A stretch of DNA of 64,000 nucleotides, from the NCBI GenBank assembly GCA_047627915.1, contig JBLHTZ010000001.1:62001-126000 (forward strand), given 5' to 3'. Below, piece after piece: positions 9,196 through 16,977 of this stretch. The position numbers and the translations under genes were made by a program. Origin of the DNA: NORP294 sp047627915. Its GTDB lineage: Bacteria > Bacteroidota > Bacteroidia > Flavobacteriales_E > Vicingaceae. The notes beneath the pieces are model-generated. The model was not told the origin of the DNA. It saw nothing but the letters and a program-made list of their open reading frames with translations, and ran no database searches. The first letter of the stretch is position 1, and every line of letters begins with the position of its first letter.

Positions 9196-9219
9196 TTTTG
9201 GTGCACCAATAGACCAAAA
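9196..9219 (+). terminator. Possible hairpin between the lipoprotein gene and purF
   Basis: TTTTGGT (9196-9202) pairs with ACCAAAA (9213-9219), and the loop side holds the palindrome GGTGCACC (9200-9207). A loose T-run follows. It may be a weak terminator of the upstream gene, or an operator for the purF promoter 9 bases downstream; the sequence does not decide. Confidence 0.35.
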
Positions 9220-9227
9220 AGTATTTT

Positions 9228-9235
9228 TACCTTTG
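9228..9235 (+). promoter_or_regulatory. -7 promoter element of purF
   Basis: TACCTTTG is a perfect TAnnTTTG and lies 40 bases before the ATG at 9276. No TTG sits at the right -33 distance. Confidence 0.45.
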
Positions 9236-9275
9236 CTCCTCAATTTTTTGTCACCTTTTTATCCTCTACAACTAA

Positions 9276-11174
9276 ATGAGCGATCAAATAAAACATGAAT
9301 GCGGAATCGCATTAATTCGCTTAAAGAAACCCTTAGAATACTACATAGAAAAATATGGCACAGCAGCTTACGGACTGAATATGCTCTATTTATTAATGGA
9401 AAAACAACACAACCGAGGTCAGGATGGTGCAGGTGTTGCTAACATTAAATTGGACATGGCTCCCGGCGATCGTTACATCAGCAGAGTAAGGTCAAACAGC
9501 AACCAGCCCATTAAAGAAATCTTTGAAAAAATTAATGGTCGTTTAGCTGAAGTTCAAGCGGAGAACCCTGAGTTGTTAAAGGACGTCGACTACTTAAAAA
9601 AGAATGTTGGCTTTACCGGTGAAGTATTATTAGGTCATTTGAGATACGGAACATTTGGAAGGAATAGCATTGAAAGCTGTCACCCATTTTTGCGACAAAA
9701 CAATTGGATGACTCGAAACCTAGTAGTTGCAGGTAACTTTAACTTAACTAATGTTGACGAATTATTTGACTTGTTAGTTGACCTAGGACAGCACCCAAAA
9801 GAACATTCAGACACTGTAACTGTATTGGAAAAGATTGGTCATTTCCTAGACATGGAAAACCAAAAATTATATAGAAAATACAAGCAGCTGGGTTATGCAA
9901 AGAAAGAAATTTCAGGCCTTATTGCAAAGAACATAAAGGTTCACAAAATATTAAAAAATGCTTCTACCGATTGGGATGGAGGTTATACTATGGCAGGTAT
10001 GATAGGCCATGGAGACGCCTTTGTTTTAAGAGATCCTTCCGGAATTAGGCCGGCATTTTACTTTGAAAACGATGAAGTTGTTGTTGTAACTTCAGAACGC
10101 CCAGCCATTCAAACAGCATTTAATGTTTCAGCTGAAGAGGTACACGAGTTAGAACCCGGACAAGCTATTATTGTAAAGAAAAACGGAGAAGTAAAATTCA
10201 AACAAATTAAAGAGCCTTTAGAAAAAAAGGCGTGCTCCTTTGAACGAATTTATTTTTCTAGAGGAAGTGACCAAGACATTTATGAAGAACGAAAAGAATT
10301 AGGCCGCTCCATTGTTCCTGCAATATTAAAAGGAATTGACAACGATGTGAAAAATTCAGTTTTTTCTTTTATTCCGAATACTGCAGAAACCTCCTTCTAT
10401 GGAATGGTGAACGGAATTGAAAGTTATTTGAATGTCGTTAAAAAGAAGAAAATCCTTGAATTAAAAGAAAATACTCAAGAAAAACTCGATGAGATCTTAG
10501 ACATTCGAGCAAGGGTTGAGAAAATTGCGATTAAAGATGCGAAGCTTAGAACTTTTATCACTCAAGATGAAGCAAGGGATGACTTAGTTACGCATGTTTA
10601 CGATATCACCTACGGAACAGTAAACAAGGGAGTGGACAACTTAGTAGTAATTGACGATTCTATTGTTAGAGGAACTACTTTAAAACAAAGTATCCTGCGA
10701 ATTTTAGATCGTTTAGAACCTAAGAAAATCATTATTGCTTCATCTGCTCCACAAATACGTTACCCAGATTGCTACGGAATTGATATGGCAAAATTAGGCG
10801 ACTTTATTGCGTTTTCAGCAACTATCGAATTATTGAAAGATACAGGGCGGGAAAAATTGATCAAAGAAGTATACAAAAAGTGTAAGGCTCAGGAAAACTT
10901 ACCTAAAAATCAGATACGCAATTATGTGAAAGAAATTTATGCTCCTTTTACTGCAGAACAAGTATCAGCCAAAATTTCTGAAATGCTAACTCCGAAAGGC
11001 CTTAATGCTGAAGTTCAAATTATTTACCAAACCATAGAGGGCTTACACAAAGCTATTCCAAACCACAAAGGAGATTGGTACTTTACAGGAGACTACCCTA
11101 CTCCAGGTGGTATGAAAGTGGTGAATAAAAGTTTCATTTATTATTTTGAAGGCAGGAACGAAAGGGCTTACTAA
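9276..11174 (+). CDS. purF: Amidophosphoribosyltransferase (PurF-type), long form
   Basis: This is a glutamine-dependent PRPP amidotransferase, the first step of purine synthesis, transferring ammonia from glutamine to PRPP. The N-terminal Ntn glutaminase domain has the candidate catalytic Cys at residue 9 (HECGIAL) after eight residues that would have to be removed, and the NRGQDGAGV and LGHLRYGT motifs. The phosphoribosyltransferase domain carries VVIDDSIVRGTT at about 456-467. At 632 residues it is clearly longer than the common enzyme of about 470-510, with an insert around residues 195-235 and an extended C-terminus. Bacteroidota often carry such a long relative, sometimes alongside a standard PurF, so it may be a paralogue with a modified role. 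Confidence 0.83.
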   Translation: MSDQIKHECGIALIRLKKPLEYYIEKYGTAAYGLNMLYLLMEKQHNRGQDGAGVANIKLDMAPGDRYISRVRSNSNQPIKEIFEKINGRLAEVQAENPELLKDVDYLKKNVGFTGEVLLGHLRYGTFGRNSIESCHPFLRQNNWMTRNLVVAGNFNLTNVDELFDLLVDLGQHPKEHSDTVTVLEKIGHFLDMENQKLYRKYKQLGYAKKEISGLIAKNIKVHKILKNASTDWDGGYTMAGMIGHGDAFVLRDPSGIRPAFYFENDEVVVVTSERPAIQTAFNVSAEEVHELEPGQAIIVKKNGEVKFKQIKEPLEKKACSFERIYFSRGSDQDIYEERKELGRSIVPAILKGIDNDVKNSVFSFIPNTAETSFYGMVNGIESYLNVVKKKKILELKENTQEKLDEILDIRARVEKIAIKDAKLRTFITQDEARDDLVTHVYDITYGTVNKGVDNLVVIDDSIVRGTTLKQSILRILDRLEPKKIIIASSAPQIRYPDCYGIDMAKLGDFIAFSATIELLKDTGREKLIKEVYKKCKAQENLPKNQIRNYVKEIYAPFTAEQVSAKISEMLTPKGLNAEVQIIYQTIEGLHKAIPNHKGDWYFTGDYPTPGGMKVVNKSFIYYFEGRNERAY

Positions 11175-11196
11175 AATTTACAAAACCAACTTTATC

Positions 11197-11231
11197 AAAA
11201 AGGGTGTAAGATTATTTCTTGCACCCTTTTT
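11197..11231 (+). terminator. Rho-independent terminator after purF
   Basis: AAAAAGGGTGTAAG pairs with CTTGCACCCTTTTT (one T-G pair) around a seven-base loop. The stem ends in a T-run. Confidence 0.85.
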
Positions 11232-11253
11232 AAGTTAACAGAAGTATTAATCG

Positions 11254-11266
11254 TAATATTGCAATA
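11254..11266 (+). promoter_or_regulatory. arsR promoter box with overlapping palindrome (candidate ArsR operator)
   Basis: TAATATTG at 11254-11261 is a 7/8 match to TAnnTTTG and ends 21 bases before the GTG start. It overlaps the perfect palindrome TATTGCAATA (11257-11266). A repressor bound there would cover the -7 box, as expected for arsenite-relieved autorepression by the downstream ArsR protein. Confidence 0.45.
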
Positions 11267-11282
11267 AACAAATGCACCTAAA

Positions 11283-11615
11283 GTGGGATTAACGAAAACA
11301 GAAATATTTACAGACCAGCAAAACGCAATTTCTACTTTTGCAAAAGCTTTTGCCCACCCTGCAAGAGTAGCTATTTTACAACACCTATTCAACATTGACA
11401 GGTGTGTTTGTGGAGATTTAGTAAACGAGGTAGGACTAGCTCAACCCACCATTTCTCAACATCTTAAAGAATTAAAACAACTAGGCCTAATACAAGGAAA
11501 TATAGAAGGAACAAGTGTTTGCTACTGCATAAACAAAGAGAATTGGACAACTATGAAAGAGACGCTGGCACCCTTTCTCAATCAAGATATAAACCAAAAA
11601 ACAGAATGCTGTTAA
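11283..11615 (+). CDS. ArsR-family metalloid-responsive repressor
   Basis: This 110-residue winged-helix repressor probably senses arsenite and controls itself and the arsM gene 38 bases downstream. The HTH region is around residues 47-75 (LAQPTISQHLKELKQLGL). The metal-site motif CVC (C41, C43) sits at the start of the recognition region, as in ArsR proteins with the CVCDL signature. Further cysteines occur at 80, 82, 109 and 110. The start is GTG: the ATG at 11272 is out of frame and no in-frame ATG lies upstream. A palindrome covers the promoter box. Confidence 0.88.
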   Translation: MGLTKTEIFTDQQNAISTFAKAFAHPARVAILQHLFNIDRCVCGDLVNEVGLAQPTISQHLKELKQLGLIQGNIEGTSVCYCINKENWTTMKETLAPFLNQDINQKTECC

Positions 11616-11653
11616 CTCTATAAAGAATCAACTTATTATAAAAACTACACGAC

Positions 11654-12535
11654 ATGAATACAGAACAGGAATTAAAAGATATAGTAAAAGACCGTTACGC
11701 TAGAATAGCGGAGCAAGACAAAGCTGACAACGCTTCTTCTTGTTGCGGAGCAACTGCTCCTACCAACAAAGTATACAACATTATGATGGACGATTACTCT
11801 GACACCAAAGGCTACGTTGCTGATGCAGATTTAGGTTTAGGTTGTGGATTACCCACGCAGTTTGCGAAAATAAAAGAAAAGGACACGGTGATTGACTTGG
11901 GATCGGGTGCCGGAAATGATTGTTTTGTAGCAAGACATGAAACAGGCGCTGAAGGAAAAGTAATTGGAATTGACTTTACTCCAATTATGATAGAGAAAGC
12001 TCGGATTAATGCTGAAAAGCTGGGTTATAATAATGTCGAATTCAGAGAAGGAGACATTGATGCAATGCCTGTGAATGACAATGTAGCTGATGTTGTAGTT
12101 AGTAATTGTGTTTTAAACCTAGTTCCCAACAAGGAAAAAGTAATAGCAGAGATTGTTCGGGTATTAAAACCAGGAGGACACTTCAGCATTTCAGACATCG
12201 TATTAGTTGGCGACCTTCCTAACGCTTTAAGAAATGATGCTGAGATGTATGCTGGTTGTGTTGCTGGTGCCATTCAAAAATCAGAATACTTGCAATTAAT
12301 CGCAGATCAAGGTTTTCAGAACATTCAAATCCAAAAGGAAAAACCAATCACCATTCCAGATGATATTCTAAGTAAATATTTATCTGCCGAGGAAGTTAAG
12401 AACTTTAATAAAGGAGCAACAGGAATCTTCAGCATAACTGTTTACGCAGAAAAGCAAGGAGCGTCATTGGTTAAGACGAAGGTAAAACTTTCAGATGTTA
12501 CAAATTCTTGCGAACCATCAACAGGGTGCTGCTAA
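11654..12535 (+). CDS. arsM: Arsenite S-adenosylmethionine methyltransferase
   Basis: The enzyme methylates trivalent arsenic to mono-, di- and trimethylated products using SAM. The class I methyltransferase motif DLGSGAGND is at 81-89. All three cysteines that bind As(III) in ArsM proteins are present with the expected spacing: C64 (GLGCGLP), C152 (SNCVLNL) and C202 (YAGCVAGA). An N-terminal SSCCGA pair (C30, C31) and a C-terminal CEPSTGCC tail add further thiols. Length is 293 residues. It follows the ArsR gene in a likely two-gene operon. Dimethylarsenic from this enzyme is the expected substrate for the ArsS operon near 60 kb. Confidence 0.93.
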   Translation: MNTEQELKDIVKDRYARIAEQDKADNASSCCGATAPTNKVYNIMMDDYSDTKGYVADADLGLGCGLPTQFAKIKEKDTVIDLGSGAGNDCFVARHETGAEGKVIGIDFTPIMIEKARINAEKLGYNNVEFREGDIDAMPVNDNVADVVVSNCVLNLVPNKEKVIAEIVRVLKPGGHFSISDIVLVGDLPNALRNDAEMYAGCVAGAIQKSEYLQLIADQGFQNIQIQKEKPITIPDDILSKYLSAEEVKNFNKGATGIFSITVYAEKQGASLVKTKVKLSDVTNSCEPSTGCC

Positions 12536-12660
12536 ACTAAAATTAGTAGATCTACCAATGAAATTCATTCCATAAGAAATCATAAAAAATAGAAAAACAA
12601 CATACTTTTTTAGTGGCTTGACGTTTGAGAAAAAGTTCTTTTAAAAAAACTTATTTAACC

Positions 12661-12668
12661 TATCTTTG
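12661..12668 (+). promoter_or_regulatory. -7 promoter element of dxs
   Basis: TATCTTTG matches TAnnTTTG perfectly and lies 23 bases before the dxs ATG. No TTG is found at 17-23 bases upstream. The preceding 125 bases after arsM hold only a short palindrome, GTAGATCTAC (12546-12555), and no gene. Confidence 0.5.
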
Positions 12669-12691
12669 TTTCACTCTCAAACACCTCCAAT

Positions 12692-14632
12692 ATGGATTTT
12701 AAAGCCGGAAAACTTCTCTCTCAAATTGAGTTCCCTCAAGACTTAAGAGACAAATTAGAAACTTCTGATTTACCTCAATTGTCCAAAGAATTAAGAGACT
12801 TTATCGTTGATATTGTTTCAGTAAAAGGAGGTCACTTTGGTGCAAGTTTAGGAGTAGTAGAGTTGACCGTTGCGCTTCATTATGTTTTCAATACTCCTGA
12901 CGATCAAATTGTTTGGGATGTTGGACACCAAGCGTATGGACATAAAATCCTAACTGGACGAAGAGAAATTTTTCATACAAACAGAAAGTACAAAGGGATT
13001 AGTGGCTTCCCAAAAAGAAGCGAAAGCGAATACGATACTTTTGGAGTAGGTCACAGTTCAACTTCAATTTCAGGTGCTTTAGGCATGTCTGTTGGCTCAA
13101 GATTACAAGGTAATAATGTAAGACAACACATTGCTGTAATTGGCGATGGAGCAATGACTGCAGGTTTAGCTTTTGAAGGTCTAAACCATGGAGGTGTTGA
13201 AGACTCCAACATGCTTGTCGTTTTGAACGATAACTGCATGTCAATTGACCCAAATGTTGGTGCCTTAAAAGAGTATTTAACTGACATTACTACATCGCCC
13301 ACCTACAACAAAGTTAAAGACGAAGTATGGAGCTTATTGGGTAAAGTTTCAAAATTTGGACCAAATGCTCAAGCCATTGTCCAAAAAATAGAAAGTGGAA
13401 TAAAATCAGCAATGCTGAAGCAAAGTAATCTGTTTGAATCCCTGAACTTTAGATATTTTGGTCCGATAGATGGTCATGACGTAACTCACATGGTAGAAGT
13501 ACTAAATGATCTGAAGAAAATTCCAGGTCCAAAAATTCTTCACATTTTAACTACCAAAGGTAAAGGGTACGAACTTGCTGAAAAAGACCAAACAAAATGG
13601 CATGCTCCAGGCTTGTTTAATAAAGAAACGGGTGAAATTATAAAAGTTACGCCAGATAGTCCCCAACCACCAAAGTACCAAGATGTATTTGGCCACACCA
13701 TTGTTGAGTTAGCCGAAAAGAATGAAAAAATTGTAGGAGTTACTCCAGCAATGCCATCAGGAAGTTCGTTAAACATTATGATGAAAGCGATGCCGGATAG
13801 GGCTTTTGATGTGGGAATTGCAGAGCAACATGCAGTTACCTTCTCTGCTGGTTTGGCAACTACTGGAATTATTCCGTTTTGTAATATCTATAGTTCGTTC
13901 ATGCAACGAGCCTATGATCAAGTAATTCATGATGTAGCTTTACAAAAATTACCTGTCGTATTTTGTTTAGACAGAGCAGGTTTTGCCGGAGCTGACGGTC
14001 CTACTCACCATGGTGCATATGACATCGCATACATGCGTTGCATTCCAAACTTAATCGTTTCTTCCCCCATGAATGAAGAAGAGCTTCGAGACTTAATGTA
14101 CACTGCACAAGCAGAGGATAACGGAGCATTTGTAATTCGATACCCAAGAGGCGAAGGTGTTATGCCTGTTTGGAAAACTCCTTTCAAAAAAATTAAAATT
14201 GGAACCGGTAGAAAAGTAGTTAGCGGTTCCGATGTAGCTATATTAAGTATTGGTCACATTGGCAATTATGCAGTAAAAGCGGCAGAGCAATTAGATAAGG
14301 AGCATAAAATTGAAGCTGCTGTTTATGACATGCGCTTTGCAAAACCAATAGACGAAATGCTCTTGCACGAAGTATTTAGCAAATTTGACAAAGTTATTAC
14401 CTTAGAAGATGGTTGCATCATGGGAGGAATGGGAAGTGCTGTGTTAGAATTTATGGCTGATAATGGCTACAATGCTAAAGTTACTCGTTTGGGAATCCCA
14501 GATGCCGTTATTGAGCATGGTTCTCAAGACCAACTTTATGCCGAATGCGGATACGATGTAAGTGGAATAATCCAAACGGCAATAGCATTAGTTGAAAAGT
14601 CACAAGCCAAAGAAAATCAGGCTTTCGCATAA
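12692..14632 (+). CDS. dxs: 1-deoxy-D-xylulose-5-phosphate synthase
   Basis: DXS condenses pyruvate and glyceraldehyde 3-phosphate, the first step of the MEP isoprenoid pathway, using thiamine diphosphate. At 646 residues it has full length. The N-terminal motif KGGHFGASLGVVELTVALH, the ThDP-binding stretch GDGAMTAGLAFEGLNH followed by LNDNCMSID, and the transketolase-like central DRAGFAGADGPTHHGAYD are all intact. The C-terminal domain (GHIGNYAVKAAEQL, VYDMRFAKPID) is also present. It has its own -7 box and no obvious operon partner; the next gene is a remnant. Confidence 0.96.
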   Translation: MDFKAGKLLSQIEFPQDLRDKLETSDLPQLSKELRDFIVDIVSVKGGHFGASLGVVELTVALHYVFNTPDDQIVWDVGHQAYGHKILTGRREIFHTNRKYKGISGFPKRSESEYDTFGVGHSSTSISGALGMSVGSRLQGNNVRQHIAVIGDGAMTAGLAFEGLNHGGVEDSNMLVVLNDNCMSIDPNVGALKEYLTDITTSPTYNKVKDEVWSLLGKVSKFGPNAQAIVQKIESGIKSAMLKQSNLFESLNFRYFGPIDGHDVTHMVEVLNDLKKIPGPKILHILTTKGKGYELAEKDQTKWHAPGLFNKETGEIIKVTPDSPQPPKYQDVFGHTIVELAEKNEKIVGVTPAMPSGSSLNIMMKAMPDRAFDVGIAEQHAVTFSAGLATTGIIPFCNIYSSFMQRAYDQVIHDVALQKLPVVFCLDRAGFAGADGPTHHGAYDIAYMRCIPNLIVSSPMNEEELRDLMYTAQAEDNGAFVIRYPRGEGVMPVWKTPFKKIKIGTGRKVVSGSDVAILSIGHIGNYAVKAAEQLDKEHKIEAAVYDMRFAKPIDEMLLHEVFSKFDKVITLEDGCIMGGMGSAVLEFMADNGYNAKVTRLGIPDAVIEHGSQDQLYAECGYDVSGIIQTAIALVEKSQAKENQAFA

Positions 14633-14704
14633 ATTTTTTTCATTCGACCCAACTATTTTATTTGTACCGTCGTATTATATCCAAACAAACTAAAAATAGT
14701 TATT

Positions 14705-15260
14705 ATGAAAAAAATCTACTTATTACTTGTATCCATTTTTATTCTGGGTTCTAGTCAATCTAATGCTCAATGTAACGCTGATTTCACCTACTCTGTTAGC
14801 AACACTAATCTAGTAAGCTTTAGTAATGCAATCTCCAGTGTTTCTAATTGAACAAGAGATAACAGAAAACCAAAACACAGAAAAATTCACATCCAAAGAC
14901 GTTGTCGGAGGACTAAACACCTTCAAATGGATTGGGTTGCCACTATTTGTTGGCGTTCAAAAAAGCTTTCAGAATTGGCAAGCACATGCCCGCTTCTCGA
15001 TTATATCTCACTATTCATATCACCAATCGGGTTATTACATAGGTAATGATTTGAACAGCTTAAATGCCCTTTCTGAAAAGAATCTGAATACCTTCCATTT
15101 CTCCAATAGAAACGATCTGAGCGTAGGATACAATTTTCATGAGCAGTTTGCAATTGGTGCTAAATATAGCATGCTGCGAGACTTAAATTCGTTTACAAAA
15201 GAATACGACAGTCAGCTGAAAAGTCAGCTTATAGGAGTGTGGATTATGTGGAAACCTTAA
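14705..15260 (+). pseudogene. Chimeric remnant: signal peptide and PKD-like start joined to an outer-membrane barrel C-terminus
   Basis: The frame from the ATG at 14705 gives a good signal peptide (MKKIYLLLVSIFILG, cleavage near NAQ-CN), then CNADFTYSVSNTNLVSFSN, typical of the first strands of a PKD-like domain, and stops at TGA after about 47 codons (14848-14850). In another frame, 14826-15260 encodes 144 residues with alternating aromatic beta-strands (HARFSIISHYSYHQ, NDLSVGYNFHEQFAIG, SQLIGVWIMWKP) that look like the end of an outer-membrane barrel protein. Neither half is a complete gene. The simplest reading is an internal deletion that joined two genes out of frame, followed by decay. 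A bidirectional terminator lies downstream. Confidence 0.55.
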
Positions 15261-15312
15261 TAATAATTCATAACTATGACAGTTTCAAGTGCACTTATTT
15301 TTAATTGCTCAG

Positions 15313-15331
15313 AACGTTCAATCTGAACGTT
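15313..15331. repeat. Short inverted repeat in the intergenic region
   Basis: AACGTTCA and TGAACGTT flank a three-base spacer. It lies in the 170-base gap before tonB, which otherwise holds only the terminator at 15371. It could be a protein site or debris of the adjacent remnant. Confidence 0.4.
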
Positions 15332-15370
15332 TGGCGTATTTACTTCTCTGCACAAATCAATAAGACGCAG

Positions 15371-15402
15371 AAAAGGGAGAATCTAAATAGATTCTCCCTT
15401 TT
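15371..15402. terminator. Bidirectional terminator between the remnant gene and tonB
   Basis: AAAAGGGAGAATCT and AGATTCTCCCTTTT form a perfect 14-bp stem around an AAAT loop, with A and T runs on the two sides. It can serve both convergent transcripts. Confidence 0.88.
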
Positions 15403-15430
15403 CATAAATTTATTCGAGAAATATAAACTC

Positions 15431-16147
15431 TTATTGTAATTTAAAGTTTACCGGAACTGTGTATTGAACTCTTACAGCTTTTCCTCTTTGTTTCCCCGGC
15501 TTCATCTTTGGAAGTTCATTTATAACTCTAATTGCTTCTGTTTCTAGTGACTTCCCTCCTGGAACTCCTCTTACGATAATGACATCCCTAACTTTTCCAT
15601 TCTCATCAATCATGTATCTCACAAAGACTCTGCCTGAAACCCCGGCATCTCTTGCCATAGCTGGATACTTTGTATTCTTACCAATAAAATTTTGGATTTC
15701 AGCATTTGTACATTGATCCATTTCTGCTTTTGACCCGGCTCCTTCACAACCTGGAAAAACTGGCATGTCTTCAACTATTGTAAAAATCTCTGGCTCCTCT
15801 ATCACCTCTTCCGGCTGCTCAAAAATCTCTGTGTCCATGTCTGCTTCAGAATCTTCGATTATTGCCTCATCTTCAATTTCCTTGTCATCTTCCACAATCT
15901 CCAAAATTTCTTGTGGCGGTGGTGGTGGCGGTGGCGGTGGTGGTGGTGGTTGATTTTGTTGTGTAATTGGGATGATCTCATCTTCAATGTCATCCATTTT
16001 TAATTGACCTAGTGAACTGGCACTCTCTTCGTATGTTTTCCATTCGAAAGCGATAAGAACGAAGGACAATGACAATACTAACCCTAAGGCAAAGAAAATA
16101 CCTTTCTTACCCTCTAAGTCAGCTTTGGGATTCTTTTTTAGTTGCAT
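15431..16147 (-). CDS. tonB: TonB energy transducer
   Basis: TonB couples the inner-membrane proton gradient (through ExbB/ExbD) to outer-membrane receptors. The 238-residue product has a short cytoplasmic tail, a membrane helix at about 17-34 (IFFALGLVLSLSFVLIAF), a run of 12 prolines at 67-78, an acidic linker (about 80-125), and a C-terminal TonB domain (about 150-238) with KYPAMARDAGVSGRVFVRY and VPVNFKLQ. Insertion of a Cys-containing DMPVFPGCEGAG segment before this domain is common in Bacteroidota TonB proteins. The polyproline run is coded by a GT-rich/AC-rich repeat at about 15913-15951. No ExbB/ExbD genes are in the window. Confidence 0.92.
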   Translation of the reverse strand: MQLKKNPKADLEGKKGIFFALGLVLSLSFVLIAFEWKTYEESASSLGQLKMDDIEDEIIPITQQNQPPPPPPPPPPPPQEILEIVEDDKEIEDEAIIEDSEADMDTEIFEQPEEVIEEPEIFTIVEDMPVFPGCEGAGSKAEMDQCTNAEIQNFIGKNTKYPAMARDAGVSGRVFVRYMIDENGKVRDVIIVRGVPGGKSLETEAIRVINELPKMKPGKQRGKAVRVQYTVPVNFKLQ

Positions 16148-16218
16148 GTTTTTACTATTTCAATTAGCTAATATAAGAAATTTTCAAACTCTTCTCTTCT
16201 TTTAATGTAAGCTGTGTG

Positions 16219-16560
16219 TTAAGTTTTTTTAAATTGTTTCAATAAATATAAAACAAGAAAAAGACCAACACAATTGGCGATAAAATCGAACAAATCTCCT
16301 GTTCTATTTTGAACAAAAAGATGCTGAATGGCTTCTGTTACTCCTGCAAATGCAAAAGCGAACATAAATAACCTAAAACGCAATTTCGTCAAAGAAGTTG
16401 TCCAGGCTATCAAACTTCCAAGAATGGCATACAAGACAATATGAGCCAGCTTATCGGCACCAACCGGAGGTTTTATTGTTAATTCTTCGAGTGCAGAAAA
16501 GCTTAACCAACAAATAATGAGGACCCATATAAAAATAGGAACCCATCGTAAACGTTTCAT
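16219..16560 (-). CDS. VanZ-like membrane protein
   Basis: The 113-residue product has four predicted membrane helices (about 6-24, 38-56, 64-78 and 90-108) and the VanZ-family pattern: PPVGADKLAHIVLYAILG in helix 2 and TEAIQHLF...RTGDLFDFIANCVG near the end. VanZ was first seen with teicoplanin resistance, but most members have no known activity and this one should not be read as a resistance gene. Its start abuts the gcvH stop (16560/16561), so the two are co-transcribed. Confidence 0.85.
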   Translation of the reverse strand: MKRLRWVPIFIWVLIICWLSFSALEELTIKPPVGADKLAHIVLYAILGSLIAWTTSLTKLRFRLFMFAFAFAGVTEAIQHLFVQNRTGDLFDFIANCVGLFLVLYLLKQFKKT

Positions 16561-16938
16561 TTAGCCGATCTCTGCTTGATATGCTTCAGCAGAAAGTAAA
16601 TTATCTAATTCACTTAAATCTTCAATCTTTACCTTAATCATCCAACCATCTTCGTACGGACTATCGTTTACCGATTCAGGCGCAGATTCAATATTTTTGT
16701 TTACCTCAATAACTTCTCCTTTCAGAGGCATAAACAAATCAGACACTGTTTTAACTGCTTCAACAGTTCCAAAAACATCTCCTTTTTCTAAGTTATCACC
16801 TTCTGTTTCAATTTCAACATATACAATATCACCTAATTCACCTTGAGCAAAATCAGTAATGCCTATTGTTGCTATATCACCTTCTACTTTGATCCATTCA
16901 TGGTCAGAAGTATATTTTAAATTTGCAGGAACATTCAT
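16561..16938 (-). CDS. gcvH: Glycine cleavage system H protein
   Basis: GcvH is the lipoylated carrier that shuttles the aminomethyl group between GcvP, GcvT and the dihydrolipoamide dehydrogenase. At 125 residues it has normal length. The lipoylation site is K63 in GTVEAVKTVSDLFMP, and the N-terminal SDHEWIKVEG and C-terminal SPYEDGWMIKVKI motifs are intact. No gcvP or gcvT is nearby, as is usual in Bacteroidota. A perfect -7 box lies in the 39-base gap after sprA, so the gene has its own promoter and drives the VanZ-like gene behind it. Confidence 0.96.
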   Translation of the reverse strand: MNVPANLKYTSDHEWIKVEGDIATIGITDFAQGELGDIVYVEIETEGDNLEKGDVFGTVEAVKTVSDLFMPLKGEVIEVNKNIESAPESVNDSPYEDGWMIKVKIEDLSELDNLLSAEAYQAEIG

Positions 16939-16958
16939 ATTTTAATTTTTAGTTGGCA

Positions 16959-16966
16959 CAAATTTA
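16959..16966 (-). promoter_or_regulatory. -7 promoter element of gcvH
   Basis: On the minus strand TAAATTTG, a perfect TAnnTTTG, 20 bases before the gcvH ATG. It lies between the sprA stop and gcvH. Confidence 0.5.
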
Positions 16967-16977
16967 TCGAAAGAAAA

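Noticed and set aside
15913..15951. GT-rich repeat that could be read as a minisatellite or G-quadruplex
   Set aside because: It is fully explained by codons for 12 consecutive prolines in TonB, a normal spacer feature.
15765..15953. Plus-strand frame ending in a poly-glycine run opposite tonB
   Set aside because: It is the reverse reading of the acidic linker and polyproline run of tonB, with no independent start context or family pattern.
16219..16560. Glycopeptide resistance gene (VanZ)
   Set aside because: It is a generic VanZ-like membrane protein in a gcvH operon, with no other van genes; resistance is not supported.
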